A DNA stretch of 64,000 nt from the NCBI GenBank assembly GCA_038146785.1, contig JAYQSI010000005.1:1-64000 (forward strand), read 5' to 3'. The notes below the pieces were generated by a model. That model was not told where the DNA came from, did not search any database, and worked only from the letters and a program-made list of their open reading frames with translations. This stretch comes from VMDJ01 sp038146785. GTDB lineage: Bacteria; Pseudomonadota; Gammaproteobacteria; Chromatiales; Chromatiaceae. The translations under genes were made by a program, and so were the position numbers. Of this stretch, positions 24,595 to 34,398 are shown piece after piece (position 1 is the stretch's first letter; each line of letters opens with the position of its first letter).

Positions 24595-26220
24595 GTGAGC
24601 TCGCCACATATTCGTCCCGTTATTGCCCGATCTTATTTGTCGCGAGTACAAATCTTGAAGGAGAAGTTATCTCCTGAGTTACTCAAGGGCACGCGCATTG
24701 GTTTAGAGAAAGAAAGTCTTCGTGTCTCAGATAAAGGGGGTATCGCGCTGACGAATCATCCCCATGCATGGGGGCACCCCTTAACCAATTCCATTCTGAC
24801 AACAGATTATTCTGAAGCGCTCGCTGAATTTATTACGCCAGCCTTCAGTGATGTGGGTGATGCGCTTGATTATTTGGCAGACCTGCAAAGCTATGCCTAT
24901 CAGTCGCTTCAAAAAGAACTGTTATGGGCTACTAGCATGCCCTGTGTGCTTTACGGTGATCACAATATTCCAATTGCAGAGTATGGTGATTCCAACATTG
25001 GCAAGATGAAACATGTTTACCGCGAGGGCTTGGGGCTACGTTATGGCCGAGTTATGCAGGTGATTGCCGGTGTTCACTTTAACTGGTCATTGCCAGAAGC
25101 CTTTTGGCCGGAATTTTCAAAAGCCTTAGGTAAATATGACTCGCCTGAAGAGTGTCGCGATACCTATTACATGCGCTTGGTGCGTAATGTGCTGCGAGGT
25201 GGTTGGTTAATTCCTTATCTCTTTGGTGCTTCACCTGCGGTGTGTAAATCGTTCTTCCCTAATGGTGTTTCGCATCTGCCTAAGTTTGATGATGCGACCT
25301 ACTTTGAGCCGTATGCAACGTCACTGCGTATGGGTGACATTGGTTACCAGAACAGTAAAGAGGAAGGTTTGGGTATTCGTGCGGACTACAATTCGGTTGA
25401 GTCTTATGCGCAGTCCTTATTGCGAGCGATAACAACACCCGCTGAACCATGGCAACGTCTTGGTGTGTCTGAAGAGGGTGAATACCGACAACTCAATGCC
25501 AATATTCTTCAGATCGAAAACGAATATTACAGTCAGGTGCGACCAAAGCCGGCCTTGAAGCGATTGCAAAGCCCAGCGGTCGCGCTATTAGACTCTGGGG
25601 TTAAGTATATTGAGCTTCGCTCATTGGATGTGAATGCCTATCATCCTTTGGGTGTGGATGAAGTGCAGCTGCGTTTCCTCGAGGCGTGGTTGTTGATGTG
25701 TATGCTCAGCGATAGCCCGTCGATTGATGAATCAGAGAATCGTGAGTTGAATGAAAACCTGCTTGCGGTTGCGCACCGAGGTCGTGAGCCTAATATTCAA
25801 TTGCGTCGACAAGGCGAGTCAGTGAGCTTGCAAGAATGGGGTCACCAGTTGCTTTCACAGATGTACCCAATCTGTGAATTGCTCGACAAGGTCAATGGCG
25901 GCAGTAACTATGAAGACGCATTGGATGAACAGATCGGTAAGATCATTCGTCCTCAGTTAACGCCTTCCGCGCGCATGCTGACAGAGATGGAAGATAATGC
26001 TGAGAGCTTCTACGGCTTTGCGCAACGTTTATCGAAAAAGCACCAGCGTTTCTTGCTTGAGCGTGATATTTCAGATGAGCGTCGAGCTCAGTTTGATCAG
26101 TTGATTGCAAAGTCACATGAGGACTTTGCTGCGCTTAGCAATCAAGACTCAGAGTCGTTTGATCAATTCTTAGAGCATTATTTTGCACAGACATATGCCG
26201 CTGTTAAAACAGAGGCTTGA
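24595..26220 (+). CDS. gshA: glutamate--cysteine ligase
   Basis: 541 residues from GTG 24595, chosen because GGAG (24585-24588) lies six bases before it; the frame is open upstream to 24514 but those residues do not match the family. First step of glutathione synthesis. Family motifs GTRIGLEKESLRVS near 32-45, LTTDYSEALAEFITP near 64-78 and KYIELRSLDVNAYHP near 340-354 fit the gammaproteobacterial GshA class. Slightly longer than E. coli GshA (518). Confidence 0.93.
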   Translation: MSSPHIRPVIARSYLSRVQILKEKLSPELLKGTRIGLEKESLRVSDKGGIALTNHPHAWGHPLTNSILTTDYSEALAEFITPAFSDVGDALDYLADLQSYAYQSLQKELLWATSMPCVLYGDHNIPIAEYGDSNIGKMKHVYREGLGLRYGRVMQVIAGVHFNWSLPEAFWPEFSKALGKYDSPEECRDTYYMRLVRNVLRGGWLIPYLFGASPAVCKSFFPNGVSHLPKFDDATYFEPYATSLRMGDIGYQNSKEEGLGIRADYNSVESYAQSLLRAITTPAEPWQRLGVSEEGEYRQLNANILQIENEYYSQVRPKPALKRLQSPAVALLDSGVKYIELRSLDVNAYHPLGVDEVQLRFLEAWLLMCMLSDSPSIDESENRELNENLLAVAHRGREPNIQLRRQGESVSLQEWGHQLLSQMYPICELLDKVNGGSNYEDALDEQIGKIIRPQLTPSARMLTEMEDNAESFYGFAQRLSKKHQRFLLERDISDERRAQFDQLIAKSHEDFAALSNQDSESFDQFLEHYFAQTYAAVKTEA

Positions 26221-26275
26221 TGCATTGTCATTCTCGATGGTCTAAGGTCGAGCAACGATAATCGAAGGAAATACC

Positions 26276-27577
26276 ATGGCGATACAGTATCCCGCAGGCT
26301 TTCAGCGTACGCGTTGGACCATCTTTGGCATCTTAGTGTTGTCATACATGTTGGTGTTTTTTCATCGAATGGTGCCCGGTGCAGTTGCAAGCGATTTGAT
26401 GGCAGCTTTTGGTACCAGTGCAGCTGCGCTCGGTAGTCTTGCGGCAATGTATTACTACATCTACACGGCTATGCAGATCCCTTCAGGCGTTCTGGCGGAC
26501 ACTCTAGGACCTCGCATTAGTGTCAGCTTAGGCGGCTTGGTCGCGGGCGGTGGTTCCATCATGTTGGGCATGGCGGAAACCTTTGATGTCGCATCGGTAG
26601 GTCGCTTCTTGGTTGGCTTGGGTGTATCAGTGATCTTTGTTGGTTTGATGCGCTCAAATGCCGTTTGGTTTAGTGAGCGTGAATACGGAAAGATCAGCGG
26701 TTTAACCATTCTATTAGGTAATGTGGGTTCGATACTCGCTGCCGCTCCATTGGTTTGGCTGCTTGGCTTTTTCACCTGGCGGGAAGTGTTTATCGGTATC
26801 GGTGTGCTGTCGATCGGTCTATCGCTTCTTACATGGATCCTCGTTCGAAATTCTCCAGAGAAGGCGGGCTTTAGTTCAGTGCGAGAGATGGAAGGTCTTG
26901 CGCCACATGCTCCTTCAGCCGTGAGTGCTTGGAAAGCTTTCATGGCGGTGTTCACGAATCGTTCTGCGTGGCCTGGTTTTTGGGTCAATATGGGCGTAAC
27001 CGGAAATATGTTTGCCTTTGTTGGGCTTTGGGGCATTCCGTTGTTGCGTGATGTGCATGGCTTGAGTCGAGCAGATGCTTCTAACTACACCACGGTCAGT
27101 TTGATTGGGTTTGCACTCGGTGTGTTGCTAATGGGTTGGGCCTCTGACCGCTCTGGCTATCGAAAGCCCTTTGTCGTTGGTGCAGCTTTTATCTCAACCT
27201 TAGCTTGGTTGAGTTTATTGTATTTGCCATGGGCGCCAGGTTGGTCAGCGTATCTCGTGTTTGCGTTCTTGGGCTTCTCGGCCAGTGGTTTTGTGGTGGG
27301 CTATGCGGTTGTTAAAGAGGTATGTGTTCCCACGAGCGCGGGCATGGCGGTGGCGCTTGTGAATACCGGTGTGTTTTTAGGTGCCGCTATCATGCAACCT
27401 TTGTTTGGATGGATTATCGATCAAACATGGAATGGCGTAATGGATGGTGCGGTACGTATTTATGCATGGGCTGATTATGCTAACGCGCTCTGGGCGTCAG
27501 TAATCTTTGCTGCCTTTGCGCTATTGGTGTCGTTTAAGGTCCGCGAGACTAACTGTAAAAACATCACTCACGATTAA
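26276..27577 (+). CDS. MFS transporter
   Basis: 433 residues with twelve hydrophobic segments. The first helix follows RTRWTIFGILVLSYMLVFFHR, the loop 2-3 motif is DTLGPRISVSLGG near 77-89, and the inter-domain loop is at about 205-225. The related loop in the second half reads WASDRSGYRK near 285-294. General layout resembles the sugar-phosphate/anion exchanger-like MFS group. AAGGAAATACC precedes the ATG. The substrate cannot be assigned. Convergent with an SDR gene (four-base overlap). Confidence 0.85.
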   Translation: MAIQYPAGFQRTRWTIFGILVLSYMLVFFHRMVPGAVASDLMAAFGTSAAALGSLAAMYYYIYTAMQIPSGVLADTLGPRISVSLGGLVAGGGSIMLGMAETFDVASVGRFLVGLGVSVIFVGLMRSNAVWFSEREYGKISGLTILLGNVGSILAAAPLVWLLGFFTWREVFIGIGVLSIGLSLLTWILVRNSPEKAGFSSVREMEGLAPHAPSAVSAWKAFMAVFTNRSAWPGFWVNMGVTGNMFAFVGLWGIPLLRDVHGLSRADASNYTTVSLIGFALGVLLMGWASDRSGYRKPFVVGAAFISTLAWLSLLYLPWAPGWSAYLVFAFLGFSASGFVVGYAVVKEVCVPTSAGMAVALVNTGVFLGAAIMQPLFGWIIDQTWNGVMDGAVRIYAWADYANALWASVIFAAFALLVSFKVRETNCKNITHD

Positions 27578-28422
27578 CGCGCACCATCCCCCGAGGCTTT
27601 GCGCAAAATACGGTCCATGGTCTTTGTGCTGAGTATCCGTTTCAGCCACCAGAAAAGATGTGTGGGGAAGGTTACTCGGTAACGCGGTTTGGCATGTTTT
27701 GCTGTCAGTGCATGTAGAACGCTCTTCACGACAGCTTCTGGATCGAGTGTAAATGGCGCAGCATCACCTTCTTTTTCAAGGCGAGACGCCATTGCTTGGT
27801 AGTTCGCTTGATGTGGGCTGCCGATAGGATTGATAAAACGCTCAAAGGCTTTTTTCGCGTTATCGCGGAAGCGGCTGCGGATTGGGCCAGGCTCTACCAA
27901 GCTCACTTGAATGCCCGTGCCATGCAGTTCCAGACGTAGGGTATCGGTAAGGCCTTCGAGTGCAAACTTAGAGCAGTTGTAAGCGCCGCGATAGGGCATA
28001 GCGACAAAACCCAACACTGAGCTGTTATGAATGATCCGACCCTCACCTTCTCGTCGCATGATCGGGATGACTTGGCGTGTCAGTTCATGCCAGCCGAGCA
28101 GGTTAGTGCGAAGTTGTGTCTCGAGGGCATCCCAGCTGAGATCTTCAACCGCACCAGGTTGGCCATAAGCACCGTTGTTGAAAAGTCCGTAGAGCTTTCC
28201 GTTGGTGAGTTTCAGTGTATCGGCCATCCCAGCATCAATGCTTTGACGATCGCTGACATCGATTTGAACCGCATCAAAGCCCGAATCTCGTAGCTGTTGA
28301 ACGTCCTCGGGCTTTCGGGCACTCGCAATAACGTGAAAGCCTTGCTGTTGCAGCATCTTCGCTGCACACAGGCCAATGCCGCTAGAACAGCCAGTGATAA
28401 GTACAGCGCGAGGTGATGACAT
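27574..28422 (-). CDS. short-chain dehydrogenase/reductase
   Basis: 282 residues from ATG 28422 (a GTG at 28437 is also in frame). Classical SDR: cofactor motif LITGCSSGIGL at about 8-18, NNGAYG near 83-88, active-site Ser in HNSSVLGF near 134 and YNCSK near 151-155. The C-terminal segment around LFWWLKRILS is hydrophobic and may touch the membrane. Resembles SDRs of the lipid or steroid-acting type, but the substrate is unknown. Divergent from fmdB, sharing a roughly 110-base promoter region. Confidence 0.85.
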   Translation of the reverse strand: MSSPRAVLITGCSSGIGLCAAKMLQQQGFHVIASARKPEDVQQLRDSGFDAVQIDVSDRQSIDAGMADTLKLTNGKLYGLFNNGAYGQPGAVEDLSWDALETQLRTNLLGWHELTRQVIPIMRREGEGRIIHNSSVLGFVAMPYRGAYNCSKFALEGLTDTLRLELHGTGIQVSLVEPGPIRSRFRDNAKKAFERFINPIGSPHQANYQAMASRLEKEGDAAPFTLDPEAVVKSVLHALTAKHAKPRYRVTFPTHLFWWLKRILSTKTMDRILRKASGDGAR

Positions 28423-28531
28423 GGTGATTTTTCTCACAATTTTGCGGATTCTGATCGTATCGCCCCTTCATTCAAAAATCTCGCCTGTGCTAAAATCGCG
28501 CGGTTTTTCTACAGATGAACGGGTTTTTGCC

Positions 28532-28738
28532 ATGCCATTTTACGAATATCGCTGCGAGGCGTGTGGCCACACCCTTGAGGTGATGCAAAAAATGAGCGCA
28601 GACCCGTTGCAGGAATGTCCTGAGTGTCATGCCCCTGCACTGAAGAAACTGATGTCAGTTACGGGTCTGGTTAAGTCCTCGTCACAGGGTGGCGGTGGTC
28701 ATAGTTGCGGCTCTGGCGGTTGTTCGTCCTGCCATTAA
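28532..28738 (+). CDS. FmdB-family zinc-ribbon protein
   Basis: 68 residues from ATG 28532 (PFYEYRCEACGHTLEV, canonical N-terminus); the frame runs 52 codons further upstream without family match. Zinc ribbon with CEAC and CPEC, then a Gly/Cys/His-rich tail (GGGGHSCGSGGCSSCH) that could bind metal. A conserved neighbour of aspS in gammaproteobacteria; function is unsettled. aspS starts 46 bases downstream. Confidence 0.9.
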   Translation: MPFYEYRCEACGHTLEVMQKMSADPLQECPECHAPALKKLMSVTGLVKSSSQGGGGHSCGSGGCSSCH

Positions 28739-28784
28739 CACAACAATTTTAAGCGGCCGGATGGCCTGTAATTAGGAAAGCTCC

Positions 28785-30572
28785 ATGCGTACCCACTACT
28801 GTGGCGAAGTCACCGAAAAGTTCATTGGCGAAACTGTAGAGATCTGCGGTTGGGTTAATCGTCGTCGAGATCACGGCGGTGTCATTTTTATCGACCTGCG
28901 TGATCGCAGCGGTTTGGTTCAGGTGGTTTACGATCCTGATATCGAAGATATGTTCAAAATGGCAGAGCAGGTGCGCAATGAGTTTGTACTCAAGATCACC
29001 GGTCTTGTGCGCGCTCGTCCTGAAGGCACCACTAATGATCAGTTGTCATCAGGTCAGATTGAAATTTTGGGTAAGCAGCTTGAGATTCTGAACAAGGCTG
29101 ATACGCCGCCATTCCAAATTGATGAGGACGAGGTATCTGAAGATATTCGTCTGCGTTATCGCTATGTCGATTTGCGTCGTCCAATCATGCAAGAGCGCAT
29201 GATGTTGCGTTCGAAGGTGTCACGTTTATTGCGTAACTACCTCGACGATAACGGCTTTATGGACATGGAAACCCCAATGCTCACAAAGGCGACCCCAGAG
29301 GGCGCGCGTGACTATTTGGTGCCTAGTCGTGTCCACGCAGGCAAATTCTTTGCTTTGCCACAGTCGCCACAACTATTTAAACAGTTGTTGATGATGTCTG
29401 GCTTTGATCGTTATTACCAAGTTGTGCGTTGTTTCCGTGACGAGGACTTGCGTGCTGACCGTCAGCCTGAATTTACACAGCTCGATTTAGAGATGTCGTT
29501 CTTGTCTGAAGATCAAATCATGGACTTGATGGAAAACATGATCCGTGGCGTCTTTAAAGATGCGTTGAATGTTGATCTGCCAAATCCATTCCCTCGTATG
29601 CCATATGACGAAGCGATGCGTCGTTTTGGTTCGGATCGTCCGGATATGCGTACCGATCTTGAATTGATCGACGTGGCTGATTTGATGGCAGGCGTTGAGT
29701 TCAAAGTCTTTGCAGGCCCGGCGAATGATCCGAATGGTCGTGTAGCGGCATTGCGTTTACCTGAAGGTGGCAAGCTAAGCCGTAAGGACATCGATGAGTA
29801 CACCAAGTTTGTGGGTGTCTATGGCGCGAAGGGTCTGGCGTACATCAAAGTTAATGCGATCGCAGATGGCGTTGAAGGTTTGCAGTCTCCAATTCTTAAG
29901 TTCCTGCCAGATGATGTGGCGATGTCGATTATGCAGCGCACCGGTGCGCAAGATGGTGACATCGTATTCTTTGGTGCCGATAAGACCTCAATTGTGAATG
30001 AAGCGCTTGGCGCTTTGCGCGTGAAGTTGGCAGAAGACTTAGGTCTGATGAATGCTGATTGGAAGCCATTGTGGGTTGTTGATTTCCCAATGTTCGAATG
30101 GGATGAAGGTTCTAATCGTTGGCATGCATTGCACCACCCATTTACAGCGCCTAAGACGGATCAAATCGATCTGTTGGAAAGCGATCCAGGTAAGTGTTTA
30201 TCGCGTGCTTACGACATGGTGCTTAACGGTACAGAAGTCGGTGGCGGCTCAATTCGTATTCACCAAGAGTCTGTGCAACAGAAAGTCTTTAGTCTGTTAG
30301 GCATTAATGAAGCAGAACAGAAAGAGAAGTTTGGCTTCCTGTTGGATGCACTGAAGTTTGGTTGTCCTCCACACGGTGGTTTGGCCTTCGGTCTTGATCG
30401 CCTTGTGATGTTGATGGCAGGTGCTCAATCGATTCGTGATGTGATGGCCTTCCCGAAAACACAAAGCGCGAGCTGCTTGCTGACTCAAGCACCATCTGAA
30501 GTGGAGCCTTCGCAGGTTCGTGAGTTGCACTTGAAACTACGTTTGCCTCAGTCTGAAAAGACCGAGGGTTAA
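28785..30572 (+). CDS. aspS: aspartate--tRNA ligase
   Basis: 595 residues, class II synthetase of the bacterial long type. N-terminal OB-fold (GWVNRRRDHGGVIFIDLRDR near 22-41), motif 2 YYQVVRCFRDEDLRADRQPE near 209-228, a GAD insertion (about 300-420) and motif 3 GGLAFGLDRLVMLMAG near 531-546. AGGAAAG precedes the ATG. Complete and in the conserved place between fmdB and ruvC. Whether it also charges tRNA-Asn depends on other genes not in this window. Confidence 0.97.
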   Translation: MRTHYCGEVTEKFIGETVEICGWVNRRRDHGGVIFIDLRDRSGLVQVVYDPDIEDMFKMAEQVRNEFVLKITGLVRARPEGTTNDQLSSGQIEILGKQLEILNKADTPPFQIDEDEVSEDIRLRYRYVDLRRPIMQERMMLRSKVSRLLRNYLDDNGFMDMETPMLTKATPEGARDYLVPSRVHAGKFFALPQSPQLFKQLLMMSGFDRYYQVVRCFRDEDLRADRQPEFTQLDLEMSFLSEDQIMDLMENMIRGVFKDALNVDLPNPFPRMPYDEAMRRFGSDRPDMRTDLELIDVADLMAGVEFKVFAGPANDPNGRVAALRLPEGGKLSRKDIDEYTKFVGVYGAKGLAYIKVNAIADGVEGLQSPILKFLPDDVAMSIMQRTGAQDGDIVFFGADKTSIVNEALGALRVKLAEDLGLMNADWKPLWVVDFPMFEWDEGSNRWHALHHPFTAPKTDQIDLLESDPGKCLSRAYDMVLNGTEVGGGSIRIHQESVQQKVFSLLGINEAEQKEKFGFLLDALKFGCPPHGGLAFGLDRLVMLMAGAQSIRDVMAFPKTQSASCLLTQAPSEVEPSQVRELHLKLRLPQSEKTEG

Positions 30573-30631
30573 AAGAGGTGCGCCAGAATGATTGGATTTC
30601 TGGTGCACTGATAGACACTCGGGGCGCTTAA

Positions 30632-31123
30632 TTGGCACGCATTCTTGGCATTGATCCAGGCTCTCGAGTCACCGGTTACGGGATCATTGAGAGTAACGGC
30701 TCGCACAGTCGCCACATTGCTAGCGGCTGTATTCGCACGCAGCAAAAAGCGTTTACCGAGCGCCTTGGCGAGATCTTTCTCGGTCTGCAACAGATCATTG
30801 AAGAGCATCAGCCAGACCAAGTCGCGATTGAAGAAGTGTTTGTCGATAAAAACGTTTCTTCAGCATTGAAGCTAGGTCAGGCGAGAGGTGCGGCCATCGC
30901 TGCAGCAGTTGTGGCGCAAAAGCCGGTCTTTGAATACACCCCACGTTTGGTTAAAAAAGCCTTGGTGGGTAAAGGTCAGGCTGAAAAAGAGCAAGTTCAG
31001 CATATGGTCAAGGTGTTACTCTCTCTACAAGGTAAGTTTGGGCTTGATGAGTCGGACGCGCTCGCGATCGCACTGTGTCATGCACATAGTCACACCACGC
31101 TGTCATCCATTGGGGGGAGATGA
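30632..31123 (+). CDS. ruvC: Holliday junction resolvase RuvC
   Basis: 163 residues. TTG start at 30632 gives ARILGIDPGSRVTGYG with catalytic Asp8; the Glu of AIEEVFV near 68 and the acidic pair in LDESDALAIALCH near 139-146 complete the RNase H-like active site. Resolves four-way junctions with RuvAB. Overlaps ruvA by four bases. The yebC gene often found just upstream is absent here. Confidence 0.96.
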   Translation: MARILGIDPGSRVTGYGIIESNGSHSRHIASGCIRTQQKAFTERLGEIFLGLQQIIEEHQPDQVAIEEVFVDKNVSSALKLGQARGAAIAAAVVAQKPVFEYTPRLVKKALVGKGQAEKEQVQHMVKVLLSLQGKFGLDESDALAIALCHAHSHTTLSSIGGR

Positions 31124-31725
31124 TGATTGGTCTGTTACGCGGACGCGTACTGCATAAACAACCACCTTTTTTATTGCTCGATGTGAATGGTGTCGGCTAC
31201 GAGCTTGAAGCTCCGATGTCGACCTTCTATGCCTTGCCCTTAGGTAATGAAGAAATCACCTTGTATACCCACCTTACGGTCCGTGAAGATGCTCATATCT
31301 TGTACGGCTTTTCGGCAGAGTCTGATCGTGCGCTATTTCGTGCCTTGCTCAAGGTGAATGGTGTAGGCGGCAAGATGGCGCTTGGGATTCTCTCGGGAAT
31401 GACGGCTGATGAATTTGCGATGACCGTCTCTGCCGGCGACGTAGCCGCAATGACCAAAATTCCGGGCGTGGGTAAGAAAACCGCTGAGCGATTGATTATC
31501 GAAATGCGTGATCGTATGGATAAACTTGGTTCAAGCTCTTCAACGCCACTGGTGGGTGGTAAGGCGCTCTCTGGTGGGGCGGCCAACCCATTGGATGATG
31601 CGATGAGCGCTTTGATGGCCCTGGGCTATAAAGCGGCTGATGTGCAGCGCATGACGAAGGGTGTGGATACAGAAGGTTTGAGTACCGAAGAGATCATTCG
31701 ACAGGCGCTACAAAGCACCCGATAA
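31120..31725 (+). CDS. ruvA: Holliday junction branch migration protein RuvA
   Basis: 201 residues in three domains: N-terminal OB-fold (IGLLRGRVLHKQPPFLLLDV), tandem helix-hairpin-helix (VNGVGGKMALGILSG near 79-93, IPGVGKKTAERLIIEM near 114-129) and the C-terminal RuvB-contacting domain after 155. The tetramer grips the junction and loads RuvB. Translationally coupled to ruvC. Confidence 0.97.
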   Translation: MMIGLLRGRVLHKQPPFLLLDVNGVGYELEAPMSTFYALPLGNEEITLYTHLTVREDAHILYGFSAESDRALFRALLKVNGVGGKMALGILSGMTADEFAMTVSAGDVAAMTKIPGVGKKTAERLIIEMRDRMDKLGSSSSTPLVGGKALSGGAANPLDDAMSALMALGYKAADVQRMTKGVDTEGLSTEEIIRQALQSTR

Positions 31726-31793
31726 CCTCGCGTTGGAGCGCCAGTTCCGACATAATGCTGAGCATAATAAAAACTCTCTGAAACCCAGATTTC

Positions 31794-32843
31794 ATGACCG
31801 ATACCGATCGTTTAATAGAAGCTAATGCCGGCGCCGAAGATGCGGCGATTGATCGTGCGATCCGTCCGAAAACACTCGATGAATATGTCGGTCAGCCTGC
31901 GGTTCGTGAGCAGATGGAAATCTTTATCCCTGCGGCGCGTGACCGTGGCGAAGCATTGGATCATGTGCTGATTTTTGGCCCGCCGGGTTTGGGTAAAACC
32001 ACCTTGTCGCACATCATCGCCAATGAGATGGATGTGAACCTAAAGCAGACCTCAGGTCCTGTGTTGGAAAAAGCAGGTGACTTAGCTGCGTTGCTAACCA
32101 ATCTTGAGCCACGTGATGTGCTGTTCATTGATGAGATTCATCGCTTAAGTCCTGTGGTGGAAGAGGTGCTCTATCCAGCGATGGAGGACTATCAACTCGA
32201 CATCATGATTGGAGAGGGGCCTGCGGCACGTTCCATCAAAGTTGATTTGCCGCCCTTTACGTTGGTGGGTGCAACCACTCGTGCAGGCCTGCTGACATCA
32301 CCCTTGCGTGATCGTTTCGGCATCGTGCAGCGATTAGAGTTTTACTCAGAGGCTGAGCTCGCCAATATCGTTAAACGCTCTGCGGCTATTCTCGGTGTTG
32401 ATATGGATGCTGGGGGTGCTGCAGAAATTGCACGACGTTCACGCGGCACGCCTCGAATTGCTAATCGTCTACTACGTCGTGTGCGTGACTATGCGCAGGT
32501 GAAAACTAATGGTCATGTCGATGCCGAGGTTGCGGATAAAGCGCTCAGCATGTTGAACGTCGATAAACATGGCTTTGATCAGATGGATCGTCGTTTGATT
32601 GAAGCGATCGTGCATAAATTTGACGGTGGCCCGGTTGGCTTAGATAGCTTAGCGGCGGCCATCGGTGAAGAGCGTGGCACCATTGAGGATGTGGTTGAGC
32701 CTTATTTGATTCAGCAAGGCTTTTTGATGCGCACGCCTCGTGGTCGCGTTGCGACGAAAGCGGCGTATGAACTCTGTGGCTTAAAGCCGCCGGCAAAAGC
32801 AAACAATGATCTCGATGATTTGTTCGCTGATCTCGACGAGTAA
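31794..32843 (+). CDS. ruvB: Holliday junction branch migration ATPase RuvB
   Basis: 349 residues, AAA+ motor. Walker A FGPPGLGKTT near 61-70, Walker B LFIDEIHRLS near 110-119, sensor 1 VGATTRAG near 160-167, and the C-terminal winged helix with RTPRGRVATKAAYEL near 318-332. Starts 68 bases after ruvA; ybgC follows after ten bases, continuing the ruv-tol transcription unit. Confidence 0.97.
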   Translation: MTDTDRLIEANAGAEDAAIDRAIRPKTLDEYVGQPAVREQMEIFIPAARDRGEALDHVLIFGPPGLGKTTLSHIIANEMDVNLKQTSGPVLEKAGDLAALLTNLEPRDVLFIDEIHRLSPVVEEVLYPAMEDYQLDIMIGEGPAARSIKVDLPPFTLVGATTRAGLLTSPLRDRFGIVQRLEFYSEAELANIVKRSAAILGVDMDAGGAAEIARRSRGTPRIANRLLRRVRDYAQVKTNGHVDAEVADKALSMLNVDKHGFDQMDRRLIEAIVHKFDGGPVGLDSLAAAIGEERGTIEDVVEPYLIQQGFLMRTPRGRVATKAAYELCGLKPPAKANNDLDDLFADLDE

Positions 32844-32853
32844 GAACTAAACA

Positions 32854-33276
32854 ATGACAACACTGTCCAACTCGCAACTGTTTGAATGGCCGATTCGGGT
32901 CTACTACGAAGATACAGATGCCGGTGGGGTGGTGTTCTATGCCAACTATTTACGTTTTATGGAGCGCGCACGCACCGAATGGCTGCGTCATCTTGGCTTT
33001 GAGCAAGACAAGTTAATGCAGGACCCTGGTGTTATGTTTGCTGTGCGTCGTACCGAGATGGATTATCGAGCGCCGGCGCGTTTCAATGATGAGCTTTCGG
33101 TAATCACCCGCGTAGACAAGCTATCAGGTGCGAGCATAACGTTCGCGCAACAGATTGTTCGCCGTGGTGAAGATCAACCACTTGTTGAAGGTTTGGTGCA
33201 GGTGGCTTGTGTGACCACTGAGATGAAACCTGCGCGAATTCCTTCGTCAATTAAAGAACTATTAAAAACCGCTTAG
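32854..33276 (+). CDS. ybgC: acyl-CoA thioesterase YbgC (Tol-Pal cluster)
   Basis: 140 residues, hot-dog fold thioesterase. Active-site Asp in YYEDTDAGGVVFYANYLRF near 16-34, the canonical YbgC signature. Cytoplasmic; hydrolyses short-chain or ACP-linked acyl thioesters. Always the first gene of the tol-pal operon in gammaproteobacteria, as here, ten bases upstream of tolQ. Confidence 0.95.
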   Translation: MTTLSNSQLFEWPIRVYYEDTDAGGVVFYANYLRFMERARTEWLRHLGFEQDKLMQDPGVMFAVRRTEMDYRAPARFNDELSVITRVDKLSGASITFAQQIVRRGEDQPLVEGLVQVACVTTEMKPARIPSSIKELLKTA

Positions 33277-33286
33277 AGATAACTTT

Positions 33287-33973
33287 ATGCCGCACTCGGA
33301 TATGTCATTTTTCTCACTGATTCTCAACGCAAGTTTGTTAGTGCAGCTTGTTATGTTGATGTTACTGGTTGCGTCAGTGTTTTCTTGGACGGCCATTTTT
33401 GATCGATACAAAACACTCAAAGAGGCAAAAGAAGAATCTGAAACCTTTGAGTCACGCTTTTGGTCGGGTGGTGATTTAGGTGAGTTGTATCGTCGCTTGG
33501 AAAAAGATCCAACATTGGAAGGTCAGTCAGCCATCTTTGTCGCAGGCTTTAAAGAATACGCGCGTTTACGTGAGCATGAAGCTGAGCCAATGGCGATTGT
33601 TGAAGGTGCGCGTCGAGCCATGCGAGCTTCTATGGGACGTGAGCTGGATAAACTCGAGAATCATCTGTCCTTCTTGGCAACCGTCGGCTCGACCAGTCCT
33701 TATGTGGGTTTATTCGGTACCGTTTGGGGCATCATGAATGCATTCCAAGCCTTAGGGAATGTGAAGCAGGCGACCTTAAATTTAGTCGCTCCTGGTATTG
33801 CTGAAGCGCTGATCGCAACCGCGATGGGTTTATTTGCTGCGATCCCAGCGGTCGTGGCTTATAACCGTTTTGCCAATTCGGTTGAGCGTTTAGAGAATCG
33901 TTACGATGACTTTATCGAAGAATTCTCAAATGTCCTTCAGCGCCAAGCACACGCCTCTTCACGTAAGGCTTAA
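33287..33973 (+). CDS. tolQ: TolQ, proton channel subunit of the Tol-Pal system
   Basis: 228 residues, three membrane helices (about 10-35, 135-158 and 168-192). Family core VGSTSPYVGLFGTVWGIM near 132-149 and the third helix APGIAEALIATAMGLFAAIP. An ATG four codons in (MSFFSLI) is an alternative start. With TolR it forms the motor that drives TolA for outer-membrane constriction at division. Two bases separate it from tolR. Confidence 0.96.
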   Translation: MPHSDMSFFSLILNASLLVQLVMLMLLVASVFSWTAIFDRYKTLKEAKEESETFESRFWSGGDLGELYRRLEKDPTLEGQSAIFVAGFKEYARLREHEAEPMAIVEGARRAMRASMGRELDKLENHLSFLATVGSTSPYVGLFGTVWGIMNAFQALGNVKQATLNLVAPGIAEALIATAMGLFAAIPAVVAYNRFANSVERLENRYDDFIEEFSNVLQRQAHASSRKA

Positions 33974-33975
33974 TC

Positions 33976-34395
33976 ATGTCGCGTAAGCATAAGTCTCGAC
34001 GTCCAATGGCTGAAATCAATGTAGTGCCATACATTGATGTCATGTTGGTGTTGCTGATTATTTTCATGATTACTGCGCCATTGTTGACCGAAGGCGTAAA
34101 GGTTGAATTACCGCAAGCCGATGCGAACCCAATCGATTCAGATGCTAAGCGTCCCATTGTTTTTACGGTTGATGCGAATGGCCAGTATTACGTTACTTAT
34201 GATGACGACAAAAGCACGCCATTAACGCCTGATGAAACGGCTTTAAAAGCCGCGGCACTGATTAAATACAACCCTAAAGCCCCTGTTTTGGTGAAAGGCG
34301 ATAAAGGCACGATCTACAGTCAGGTGGTGTCATTGATGGTTTTATTACAACAAGCTGGCGTGCCAAGCGTGGGGCTTCTGACAGACCCGAGTTGA
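33976..34395 (+). CDS. tolR: TolR, Tol-Pal motor subunit
   Basis: 139 residues, ExbD/TolR family. One helix near the N-terminus, AEINVVPYIDVMLVLLIIF (about 12-30), contains the essential Asp at about 20. The periplasmic domain follows with VLVKGDKGTIYSQVVSLM near 102-119. Three bases separate it from tolA. Confidence 0.96.
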   Translation: MSRKHKSRRPMAEINVVPYIDVMLVLLIIFMITAPLLTEGVKVELPQADANPIDSDAKRPIVFTVDANGQYYVTYDDDKSTPLTPDETALKAAALIKYNPKAPVLVKGDKGTIYSQVVSLMVLLQQAGVPSVGLLTDPS

Positions 34396-34398
34396 CGC

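Noticed and set aside
26461..27036. Minus-strand frame of 191 codons
   Set aside because: Antisense shadow of the MFS transporter; Pro/Thr/Lys-rich with no domain.
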